From: CAMYOC01 sp963704875
GTDB lineage: Bacteria > Pseudomonadota > Gammaproteobacteria > Steroidobacterales > XN24
Assembly (NCBI GenBank): GCA_963704875.1
Contig: CAVPIA010000001.1
Coordinates: 1-64,000, forward strand
Direction of reading: 5' to 3'
Length of the DNA stretch: 64,000 nucleotides
In this document: positions 19,911 to 28,544 of the stretch, piece after piece
Position numbering within the stretch: the stretch's first letter is position 1
How the letters are laid out: each line of letters opens with the position of its first letter
Position numbers and translations under genes: made by a program
Notes under the pieces: model-generated
Told to the model about the DNA's origin: nothing
Databases searched by the model: none
Seen by the model: the letters and a program-made list of their open reading frames with translations, nothing else

Positions 19911-21189
19911 CTATTGCGCTGGCATACATGATGGAAAGGTATCGAAATAATCGGTAGGAAGCCAGAGGCCGTTTTCGACATGACCGTTGAGGGCCTCAGT
20001 TGCGATATTGTTGAATTCCAGTAGCTTCTGGCCGCTCTTGGCCAAGACCAGAACCCGACCTTCTCCTGGTGACACAAGGAGCAAATTGCCGTCCGGTAGG
20101 TACTGGTGTTTTCCCATCCATCCCGAGTAAAAGTGAAATGGGCTGTTCAATAGTTCATTTTTGATCTCCCTGGTGAGTGGGTCAATCTTTAGTATCTCCG
20201 ATCTCGATCGATGGGTATTGTTGTTGTACACGGAGATCTTCCCATCCGAGGTGAAATCCGGATCGTGCTGGTATCTCCATGGCCCCTGGCTCCACCATTT
20301 GAGAATCTTAGTGTCTGGATCGATTACGGCAACTAAGTGAAGCTTGCGAAAACTAAGTAAGAGATCTCCTGCGTCAAAGGTAGGAAATGCCTCTTCCATT
20401 TCGCGGCCTAGAATATCTACATCGTTGGGATGAAAGATATCATCGTGCTCTGGAGGATCACGATCGAAAGTGCGGGCCTGGAAGTCTGGTCTCACATTGA
20501 ACGTCGCGGAATTTGCGCCCAACGGCCTTATTATCTCCTCAATCATATCGATTTCATCAATCGTTTCTCCGCTCTTGGGATCAAATTCAACTATGTACTG
20601 GTAGTCTCCATAGGATGTTCCCTCGCCCCGCCACGTCCATAAGTGCCCTGAATCGTCCTCTGTGATTGAGTGATGAAAAATGCCCTCTTTTATCCATATT
20701 GGCTGACCACATGCGTCGATTCGGGCCATGACGTCTCCCAAGTCGAAATTGACGATCAGGGAGCCATCAGCGAGGAGATGGAGTCCATGTGGCATGTCAG
20801 ATTCATTTCTTGGACCATCCGGGTCCAGAGACGAGTAGTTCAGTTGCCAGGTGTGGAGTTTTTCTCCCTCCGAATCATAAATCCAGGTCGCGTAGTGCTC
20901 TGTATCGTTATTCCATCCAAGAAAAACATCAGTACCCGGGCTGCAATGATTCAGGGTCATATATTCTCATCCTGTCACGGCTAGCGTTCGGGGCTGGCTT
21001 AACCAGCAGATTTTCGTTCGCCAGCGAACCCGTTTGCAGCAACGTCATGGCTGCACGCTTGGCCTTGACTAGCGCATCATATGGCCAAATACTATAGGCG
21101 CCGACAAGAACGCCGTATGCGAATACGGCTGCCAGTACAGCGGACACCAAAGATGCCATAAATACCTTCTTGTCTAGCTGATTTGACAC
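19911..21189 (-). CDS. Arylsulfotransferase (ASST) family protein, one frameshift
   Basis: The N-terminus (ATG 21189) is a membrane anchor (VFMASLVSAVLAAVFAYGVL), and the frame ends near 20929. One indel near 20938 joins RIYDPESLQPG to TDVFLGWNNDTEHYATWIYD and the rest of the protein, which ends at 19911. The beta-propeller repeats include MPHGLHLLADGSLIVNFDLG, FHHSITEDDSGHLWTW, HPNDVDILG and YQHDPDFTSDGKISVYNNNT, the histidine-bearing blades of PF05935/PF14269 proteins. Characterised ASSTs move sulfate between phenolic compounds without PAPS. Whether this clade does so or merely binds ligand is unknown. It heads the minus-strand sulfation module. Confidence 0.75.
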
Positions 21190-21408
21190 AGAGCGGAGGT
21201 CCTCCGACGGGTAAAGCGGACTGCCTACCGAGCCCGGGTCAACGAATATCAGCAGGCAACATGAGTTTATACGCTCAGCACCATTGAGAGGAAAGAGCAG
21301 TGTTCGTCAATGGCATTCGATGCGCTGTAGGATTTCCAGAGCAATCGCCCAAATCTTTTGTTGGGTTTCATGCAGCGCCTTTACGGGTGAAAGCCGCCCA
21401 CGATCCCG

Positions 21409-22394
21409 CTAGTTAACTATTTTCTCGACCGTATATTCGCGGATCTCCCGGGCATGCGCATAGATGATAATCTCGCCGACCAGCCCAAGGGCGAATATCT
21501 GTACGCCCAGGACAATCAGTAGCGTTGCGAGCAGCAGGGCAGGGCGTTGCGCCAGCGCTGTCGTCGAAGGCCAGTCTCTGGATGACCAGAACCGAGCGTC
21601 CAAAGCCCGCCTATCGACTGAAACACCGAGCACCGATCAGGCCAAAGAAGCGCAGCGGTTTCTTGGTGAATTTGACCAGGAAGAAAGACGGTCAGCAGAT
21701 CGAGCAGCGCCGGGGATAGGCGCCGATAGCCGGCATCCGTCGGAATTGTCTCTTTGGAGGACTGGCGCAGTCGGCCTCACCGACCCGGAAGCCCCGCCGC
21801 AGGGCAAGCACGGGCAGGAACCGGTGCTGATCGCCGTAGACCGGAATTTCCTCCAGGACATCCTCGTCGCATTAGTCTCGCGCCGCTGCTGAGGTCGTTG
21901 AAGTTCGAGTTGGTCATCCAGTTCACGAGGCCATGGAAACACGCCGACAACCAGCGGTTGATGCGCGAATCGGTGCGTGGCCACCGACGACCCGATGATC
22001 ATGTCGAAGTCGTCACGAATCGTTCAAACAGCGATGGCAGGTCAGCGGCTGTCGAACTGGTAATAGGCCGGCAGTGTCAGAATCCATTCGCCCGCGGCTC
22101 TCCGCAAATCCCGCTTCAAGCGCGGTCGGCTTCGCCGAATTGCTTGCCGAGTTGGATAATTCGGATTCTGGCCCCTTGTTCCTTGAGTCTCGCAAAGTTC
22201 GTTGAAGGTGCGCTCGAAGGTGGCCGTCGAGCACGTAGATCATTTCGTAGCCAGGTCCGAGGCTGATCGAGCGCGTCGCGATACTCCGGCATACAGGATC
22301 GGCGAGCTCGTACCAGCGCTCACTCAGCGGGATGATCACCGATAGGTCGAGGGTGCGCTGGAGCAAGATCAGGTTTCAGCGCTGCGGTTTTCAT
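21409..22394 (-). pseudogene. GT2 glycosyltransferase with C-terminal membrane segments, frameshifted
   Basis: The ATG at 22394 overlaps the TGA of the upstream GT2 gene (ATGA). Fragments in successive frames give TLDLSVIIPLSERWYELAD, YEMIYVLDGHL, TALEAGFAESRG, then the hydrophobic end ALLLATLLIVLGVQIFALGL and IREYTVEKIVN before TAG at 21409. This fits a dolichyl-phosphate-mannose-synthase-like GT2 protein with C-terminal membrane helices. Four or more indels split it. It probably acts with the upstream paralogue on undecaprenyl-phosphate sugars. Confidence 0.6.
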
Positions 22395-23358
22395 GATGCC
22401 GTCAATCGTTTTCTCAGGGTGTTGCGGACCAGATCGCGAACGCTGACGTCGCCGGTGCGGAAGATCAGTTCGACGATGGCGCCATTGAAGACCAGAAACA
22501 GTGCCAGTGCAATCAGCGACAGGCCGGTGCCCGCCAGCACGAGTCGAATAATAGCCGTCGTGCTGCCTGCCGCTCCGAACGGACGTCACAAGCGTTGCCA
22601 GATCCGATCATCAGGAACGGGGCCGCCAGTTTGGTAAACCACAGGGTCGGCGCAGCCGAGGCCGCGCGTATGGTCTTGATCCCGGCCAGATCGATCAGCA
22701 CCTTGTAGACGCGAGACAGCCCGTACTTTGACTCACCGAACCTGCGGGCATGATGGCGGACCTTGATTTCCGCGATGCGGGCACCGGACAGATTAGCCAT
22801 CGCCGGGATAAAGCGGTGCATCTCCGAGTAGAGTTTGACGTTCTTGATCACTGAGGCGCGATAGGCTTTTAGCGAGCAGCCGTTGTCCTTGATCGGCACG
22901 CCGGTGACTTTGCCGATCAGCCAGTTGGCGATCCGCGACGGGATCTTGCGGCTGATGAGTTTGTCTTTTCGATTGTGGCGCCAGCCAACCACGATGTCAT
23001 GACCCGCTTCGATCTGTTCGATGAACAATGGGATATCACGCGGGTCATTCTGCAGATCGCCATCCATCGTGATGATGATGCGTCCGCGCGCATGATCGAT
23101 GCCGGCGGCCATCGCAGGGGTCTGGCCGAAGTTGCGCCGGAACTTGATGACTCGCAGGCGTGGATCATGGCGCGCCAGTTCAGCGGCTACCGCAAACGTG
23201 TTGTCGCTGCTGCCGTCGTCGACGAACAGGATTTCATATTCCAGATTGAGCGTGTCCAGCACGTCTTTGAGCTGCTGATGCAGCACCGGGGCACTCTCCT
23301 CCTCGTTGTAGAGGGGGACGGCGACTGAAACTGCGATGTCCTTTGCGTGCGTTGTCAA
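22391..23358 (-). CDS. GT2 polyprenyl-phosphate glycosyltransferase (ArnC/GtrB-like)
   Basis: The GT-A donor domain shows VSVAVPLYNEEESAPVLHQQ, LFVDDGSSDNT, TMDGDLQNDPRDIP (the DxD region), GWRHNRKD and DNGCSLKAYRASV, characteristic of undecaprenyl-phosphate glycosyltransferases. The open frame ends at 22513 after FTKLAAPFLMIGSG. A frameshift near 22600 restores a membrane segment (LALFLVFNGAIVELIFRTGD) and the end DLVRNTLRKRLTAS with TGA at 22391-22393, giving about 322 residues and two C-terminal membrane helices. It would load a sugar on undecaprenyl phosphate for lipid A or glycan modification. Confidence 0.8.
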
Positions 23359-23559
23359 TTCAGTTCAGACCAATATCGATGCCTAAGCAACAAGCGCTTG
23401 TGAAATGTCCTCTCTGGCTCATGACGAGGGTCGAGCAATTTAGCATCATGCAGCAGAGTGGCTTCGGGCGATGTGTATTACGTCACAGTCACGATTCGAC
23501 GCTCCGGCCAGACACTTAGCCCGACACTTCAGCCAGACACTCTACTGCAGGCACGCCGC

Positions 23560-23956
23560 TCACGCTGGCTGGTACAGAACGATATCGTCATATCCGACCA
23601 CGCCCATCACCTCGCTCCGATGCAGCACAGGCGCCATGTTCAGCCCAAACGTCTCAAACAGTCGGGCGACATAGCGAACATCCATGTTCGGTCGGATGCT
23701 GATGACCGGTTTGGACATGACCTCATAGACATTCACGCGTTCCGGCGCGCGCCTGGCCTCCTATTACCTTCTTGGCAATGTCGGAGAACAGCAGGATGCC
23801 GTACTCGTCATCATCGTGACGTTTCTTCACCACAATGCAGCGAGCCTTCTTCTCACGTACTGCATCGAGGGCTTCCTTTACCGTGGCCATGCCGTCGATC
23901 AGCACGAAATCAGGTTTCATCACGTCCTGGGCGCGGACAATTGTTTCTCCGTTCAT
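23560..23956 (-). CDS. CBS-domain protein, one frameshift
   Basis: Two CBS repeats are visible. The first (VRAQDVMKPDFVLIDGMATV, then GILLFSDIAKKVIGG) is in the open frame 23723-23956. The second (YEVMSKPVISIRPNMDVRYV, then GVVGYDDIVLY) follows after an indel near 23755 and ends at TGA 23560-23562. A CBS pair typically binds an adenine nucleotide. The ATG overlaps the stop of the PII-like gene by one or two bases, so it is the last gene of the DUF1538 operon. A regulatory role for the membrane proteins is inferred from context. Confidence 0.72.
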
Positions 23957-24303
23957 ATCTCTTCCTCGACAACCGGGGTCAGCTCCCGGACCTGGTGACT
24001 GACGCCGACAGCGTCCTCGATATCGATCTGTACCGCGATGCCCTGACCGGACTCGCTGTCGAACTCCCCGGCCTCGCCAATACGCTCCAGTATATGCCGG
24101 CTCAGGTGTTCTTCCACCATCAGCAGCAGAACGTCGCGCTGGGTTTCCAGCGACAGGCCAAGAAATGTCTTCTGCGGTTTGACGCCCTCACCCCGGGCAG
24201 AGGCTATCACCGTGATGCCGGTGGCGCCGGCCTCTCTGGCGGCCTCCATCACGGCCTTGGTCTTGCGGTCGTCCACAAAGGCGACGATGAGCTTGAAATG
24301 CAT
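23953..24303 (-). CDS. PII-like (GlnB superfamily) signalling protein
   Basis: A 116-residue protein starting MHFKLIVAFVDDRKTKAVME has the beta-alpha-beta ferredoxin-like pattern of PII proteins: a short T-loop region around SARGEGVKPQKTFLGLSLET and a second half-repeat VLLLMVEEHLSRHILERI with GIAVQIDIEDAVGV. The uridylylated Tyr of canonical GlnB is not present, so it is unlikely to be a classical nitrogen sensor. It begins 5 bp after the second DUF1538 gene and overlaps the CBS gene. The likely role is ligand-dependent gating of the DUF1538 membrane proteins; this is inference from operon structure. Confidence 0.72.
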   Translation of the reverse strand: MHFKLIVAFVDDRKTKAVMEAAREAGATGITVIASARGEGVKPQKTFLGLSLETQRDVLLLMVEEHLSRHILERIGEAGEFDSESGQGIAVQIDIEDAVGVSHQVRELTPVVEEEI

Positions 24304-24308
24304 GGTGC

Positions 24309-25140
24309 TTACTCCTGTGGGAAATCCGGAATATCGGGAGCGACATGGCGCTCGTAGTCGGTATCTGTAGGCTGTGACCTGCCTCGCCATGCGGCCAGTT
24401 GGGCGTAGGCCATTACGCTCATGATCGGGAACAGGCTGGCGAACGCGATCAGACCCGAAGCCGTCGATCAGCGGATTGCGGCCGGGCACGCTTTCCGCCA
24501 GGCCCAAACCCAGGGCCGCTACCAGCGGCACGGTCACCGTGGATGTGGTGACGCCGCCGGAATCGTAGGCCAGCGGGATGATCATTTTCGGCGAGATCAG
24601 CGTTTGTATGACCACCACCACGTATCCGGCGATGATGTACCAGTGGATCGGGTCGCCGACGACGATCCGGTAGGAGCCCAGCGAAATCCCGATGGCCACG
24701 CCCAGCGCCACCGAGATGCGCAATCCACGTACACTAATTGCGCCGGCGGACACTTCGCTGGCCTTTATTGCTACAGCGATCAGCGAGGGCTCGGCAATGG
24801 TCGTTGCGAAGCCGATGGCAAAGGCAAACGCGTACACCCAGGCATAGTCGAGCCAGTCGAAACCCGGGATCAGATTCGCCGGCCAGCTGTTGTCGATGAA
24901 TTGATGCGCGGTGAGTTGTTCGGCCATCAGGCGGCCCAGCGGGAACAGCGCCTCCTCCAGCCCCAGCAGAAACAGGGACAGACCGATCAGGACGTAGAAA
25001 AAGCCCAGCGCCACCCGACCCGCGTTCTTGACCCGGCGCCGCAGTACCAGCACCTGGAAACCGATGATCACCACGGCAATCGGCAGCACATCCCTGGCTG
25101 TGCCCAGCAGAGTCTTGCCTGCGTGAATCAGCAGTTCCAT
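24309..25140 (-). CDS. DUF1538 membrane protein B, one frameshift
   Basis: The protein has about seven membrane segments and the family signatures AIGFATTIAEPSLIAVAIKA and AYDSGGVTTSTVTVPLVAAL, followed by GRNPLIDGFG. The frame is shifted near 24450; on restoration it continues LIAFASLFPIMSVMAYAQ and ends PDIPDFPQE at TAA 24309-24311, rather than fusing to the PII-like gene. Its ATG (25138-25140) overlaps the TGA of the first DUF1538 gene, so the two are translationally coupled and probably form one complex. DUF1538 proteins resemble transporters; no substrate is known to me. Confidence 0.78.
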
Positions 25141-25916
25141 CAGATCAGGATTCCGTAGGCCATGACGAAGATCATCGGGGTCAGCGAGGCAAACGCGATC
25201 AGACCAAAGCCGTCGATCAGCGGATTGCGGCCGCGGATGGAAGAGGCGAGGCCGACGCCCAGTGCGGTGACCAGGGGCACGGTGATGGTAGATGTGGTGA
25301 CACCGCCGGAGTCATAGGCGATGCCGATAATCTCCTCGGGTGCCATGGTCGTCATCAGCATCACCAGCACGTAGCCGCCGATAATGAAATATTGAATCGG
25401 CCAGCCTTTGAGAATCCGGAATACGCCGATCATGATGGCGATGCCTACCGACAGGGCGACGGTCATGCGCAATCCGTAGGCGTAGCTGGCCATCGACGCA
25501 TCATCCGGAGCGATCACCCCGGCCACGGCCGCGGCCTGGGCTGCTTCACCCGTCACCGCGATCAGTGCCGGCTCGGCCACGGTCGTGCCGAAGCCCAGCG
25601 CAAAGGCAAAGGCCAGCAGCCAGGCCAGGTTGCCCTTGCGGGCAAAGTCATAGGCCATGGATTCGCCGATGGGAAACAGGCCCATCTCGAGGCCATAGAT
25701 AAAGAAGGTCAGGCCCAGTACGGTGAACAACAGGCCGCTGAGCAGGCCGCCCACGTTTGGCAGCGGTTGCTGCAAGACCACCAGCTCGAAGAATGCGATG
25801 ACAACGACGATCGGTGCCAGGTCCCGGAGGCTTCGGAGCATTGCCGCCAGCAGGGAAAGAAGCGACTTCAACGGACTGGTTTCATTTGAACCACGGTAGC
25901 GTGGTGAGTTAGGCAC
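25140..25916 (-). CDS. DUF1538 membrane protein A
   Basis: This 258-residue protein starts at GTG 25914-25916. It carries the same two signatures as its neighbour: ALGFGTTVAEPALIAVTGEA in the middle and AYDSGGVTTSTITVPLVTAL with RNPLIDGFGLIAFAS at the end. It has about seven hydrophobic segments. Two paralogous subunits plus a PII-like and a CBS protein make a compact four-gene unit. The conserved acidic residue in the AEP motif and the DSGG-TTS motif look like an ion or solute pathway, but this is a guess. Confidence 0.82.
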   Translation of the reverse strand: MPNSPRYRGSNETSPLKSLLSLLAAMLRSLRDLAPIVVVIAFFELVVLQQPLPNVGGLLSGLLFTVLGLTFFIYGLEMGLFPIGESMAYDFARKGNLAWLLAFAFALGFGTTVAEPALIAVTGEAAQAAAVAGVIAPDDASMASYAYGLRMTVALSVGIAIMIGVFRILKGWPIQYFIIGGYVLVMLMTTMAPEEIIGIAYDSGGVTTSTITVPLVTALGVGLASSIRGRNPLIDGFGLIAFASLTPMIFVMAYGILI

Positions 25917-26136
25917 TCCCGCATGTACCGAAGTCTAGCAAGGAATCTTGTGCATGTTATCCACTCATGTGCCTTGCGCAGATTATTGGGAGATGGCCGA
26001 TCACTGCGAGGTGCTGATGTAAGACTGTTGAATCCTTGAGGCAAGTTATTGATGTCGCCCGAGGCCGCGATGGTGGGGCGGCTGCAATGCCAGTCTGGAG
26101 CCTCGTCTGCGGCCTTTTGATTCCGGCGTGTAAACC

Positions 26137-27145
26137 CTACAAGCCCCAGGTCATCCGATGCGCGTCAAGCGCGTCAACGCTGGGCGCGAGTTCTGGTCGC
26201 TCGGGCAGGGTCAGTCGCCGGCCGTCCAGCACCTTGTAGGTGCTGTTGAGCAAGGGCTTTGCCAGCAGCAAACGCATGGTCGTGGAATCAATGGCGATGT
26301 GCCCCAGATCAAACAGTGTGTGCAGATCCGAACGCAGCAGCAGACCGTTGGAAACGTGGTAGGTCTTGTCGCCCTGGAACGGGCTGATCAGGGCGGCTTC
26401 GAGCACGTCCTCGGCTTCGCAGCGCGAGATCGCGCACTTGCCACCGTAGGCCTTGATCAGTGCCTGGCGGAACCGTGGATGGCCTCGGCGGCGGATGATG
26501 GCCTCAAAGTGGCGCGTGCGTGAGTCGGTGACGCTGACCGCCTGGAAGATGCCGGTCGCGGTGGCGGTGTCTTCAACTGTTTTGAAAATTCCCGAGATAT
26601 CCAGCGACGGACCCTTTTGCTCCCGCTGCATCACGTTCTCGGCGATGAAATGTTTGAGCGTACCGAAATCGCTGCGGATCGCCTGCAGATACTTGTCGTC
26701 AACCCGGGTAAACGGCTCGTGCTTGTCAGACAGCCAGTCCTTGAGCTGACCCACAGGCACGCTGATCTGCACCGGCTGGGTTAAAAAGAAGATGTATTCG
26801 CGGCTGTCGCCGCTGTCCGGATCCGTGCCCCATATCGCTTTGGCGGCTCTTGGGATTTTCGTACCGTCCGACGACTTCTGCCGCGTATCGGTAAACGCCA
26901 TCGACCTCGCCCAGCACCATGTCACCGTTGCTCATATAGAGCCAGTTCATGATGTTGATCGGTCCGGGCGGCACGCCCCAGGCGTAGAACCCCTGGGTGT
27001 TATTCTCAATCTGCAGCAGCTCGGCGTAGGTCGTGTCGCTGAAGTTACCGATCACGCGATCGCGCGGGATTCTTTCCTCAATAGAGGCGCTGAGAGACTT
27101 TCTCGCTTCCGCGGTGTCTGCGGTGAAGATAAAAATGCCGGACAT
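26137..27145 (-). CDS. EVE/PUA-like domain plus HNH nuclease, one frameshift
   Basis: The N-terminal part (ATG 27145) runs MSGIFIFTADTAEARKSLSA and contains FYAWGVPPGPINIMNW and GDMVLGEVDGVYRYAAEVVG. This resembles the EVE/PUA-like readers found in modification-dependent endonucleases. An indel near 26855 joins GRYENP to AAKAIWGTDPD and EYIFFLTQPVQIS. The C-terminal part is an HNH_2-like nuclease: GGKCAISRCEAEDVLEAALI, FQGDKTYHVSNGLLLRSDLH and TLFDLGHIAI, with the conserved Cys, His and Asp/His positions. The combination suggests a stand-alone restriction nuclease that recognises modified DNA, without a partner methylase. The domain call on the N-terminal half is by pattern only. Confidence 0.68.
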
Positions 27146-27250
27146 CGCTGCAGACTCCTGCGTTGTTTGTTGCCGGTCGCTTTGCGGTTGCTATGAGTTC
27201 GCTTGCGACCAGCGGACCAATCAGATCGTTTTACATCCTGGCAAATCTGG

Positions 27251-27715
27251 TTACATCTGGGCCTGGATGTAGTTCTGCAGACCGGTTTTCTCGATCAGGC
27301 CAAGCTGAGTTTCCAGCCAGTCGACGTGCTCTTCTTCGGAGGCGAGGATGGCGGCAAACAAATCCCTGCTCACATAATCTTTGGCGGTCTCCGCATCGGC
27401 GATTCCTGCCCGCAGATCCGGTATGGCGATCTGCTCCAGCTTCAGATCGCAGCCCAGTGCTTCATGCACGTTTTCGCCAATCATGATCTTGCCGATATCC
27501 TGCACATTGGGCAGCCCTTCAAGCAACAATATGCGTTCGATGAGCTGGTCGGCATGCTTCATCTCATCGATGGACTCGTTGTACTCATGCTCGGCGAGCT
27601 TGTTCAGGCCCCAGTCACGGAACATCCGCGAGTGAAGGAAATACTGATTGATCGCGGTCAGTTCATTGCGCAACGCAACGTTCAGATGGGCAATGATGGT
27701 TTTGTCGCCTTTCAT
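27251..27715 (-). CDS. bfr: Bacterioferritin
   Basis: The start at ATG 27713-27715 (MKGDKTIIAHLNVALRNELT) is preferred over the longer frame because AGGAG lies six bases upstream. The 154 residues form a four-helix ferritin bundle with ferroxidase ligands in RNELTAINQYFLHSRMF, YNESIDEMKHADQLIERIL and the second-half EEEHVDWLETQ. A haem-binding Met is expected in the MKHADQLIERILLLEG region. It stores iron in the cytoplasm and works with Bfd, encoded about 180 bp upstream on the same strand. Confidence 0.93.
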   Translation of the reverse strand: MKGDKTIIAHLNVALRNELTAINQYFLHSRMFRDWGLNKLAEHEYNESIDEMKHADQLIERILLLEGLPNVQDIGKIMIGENVHEALGCDLKLEQIAIPDLRAGIADAETAKDYVSRDLFAAILASEEEHVDWLETQLGLIEKTGLQNYIQAQM

Positions 27716-27898
27716 GCAGGACTCCTGTTTTGTCATGAACCTTTTAGATGACCGCGGCGCGCGGCGCAAGAGGTGTCTGGACTGCGATTGTAAGCGATAC
27801 GCCCAATCGAGCCGCTAGAGCCGGTTTGGCCGGCAGAATAATCTGTGAGGACGGGTCTTTCCGGACGACGTTGGCCGATGGCCATCAGGCCGGGAAGG

Positions 27899-28138
27899 TC
27901 AGGCCGGGGAGAGGAGCAGAGCGCCTGCACCGGCGCCTGGATCGGCATCGCGTTGGCGGCAACAGGTGCCACGTGCCTGGAGTTGATCGGAAAGGATTTC
28001 TCCGGCCGTGGAGGCGCACTGGCCGCAGCCTGTAGCGACGCCGAGACAATGACCCAGTTCCTGCACGCTGGACAGGCCTTCGTCGGCGGCGTCACGGATT
28101 TCGCGTTCAGTGATGGCGTGGCAAAGGCAAACGTACAT
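27899..28138 (-). CDS. bfd: Bacterioferritin-associated ferredoxin
   Basis: The start at ATG 28136-28138 gives MYVCLCHAITEREIRDAADE. The four [2Fe-2S] ligands are the Cys pair in CLC and the pair in GVATGCGQCASTA, as in Bfd/BFD-like proteins. Bfd reduces and mobilises iron stored in Bfr. The protein is about 79 residues, slightly longer than usual because of an extra C-terminal tail (DPGAGAGALLLSPA). A Fur-like palindrome lies roughly 80-100 bp upstream, which suits iron-starvation induction. Confidence 0.9.
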   Translation of the reverse strand: MYVCLCHAITEREIRDAADEGLSSVQELGHCLGVATGCGQCASTAGEILSDQLQARGTCCRQRDADPGAGAGALLLSPA

Positions 28139-28215
28139 GCTCTGATCCCGTGTCTTTGTTTCGGCCGGATGGCCAACCGTAGCGGCCAACGACTTTCTCC
28201 ATAGCGCAGATTAAC

Positions 28216-28240
28216 GCGAATACGAATGATTCGCAATACA
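28216..28240. promoter_or_regulatory. Candidate Fur-binding site
   Basis: The sequence contains CGAAT-G-ATTCG, a perfect 5-bp inverted repeat within an A/T-flanked context (AATACGAATGATTCGCAATA) resembling overlapping Fur hexamers. It sits upstream of bfd and between the divergent bfd and MATE genes. The identification is by resemblance only. Confidence 0.4.
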
Positions 28241-28544
28241 TTTGATCTCGATACTTAGTATTTAATCCGGAATGATCAGATTTGGATCAGCGGGGCCGAA
28301 GCGCGCCCTGGCATGCCCATAAGGGACAACTCTGGCCAGCTGATCGGGACAATCCGGGGGCGAGTCGCCGGAGCGACCCGCCGGCAAGAGCCAATGGAAC
28401 GAGCCAAAGGAACTAGTCACAGGAACTAGTCACAGGGAGGGGCCACAACAACGACAATGCCGCCGATGCGAACCCGAATGCCACGCTGAGCTATGCTTGC
28501 GCGAACCTGCGGCGCAAACCGGGGTCATAACACCCGCAGCGACC

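Noticed and set aside
23953..25140. A 395-residue DUF1538-PII fusion protein
   Set aside because: The family C-terminus of DUF1538 and an independent ATG for the PII-like gene are visible in another frame, so the fusion is a frameshift product.
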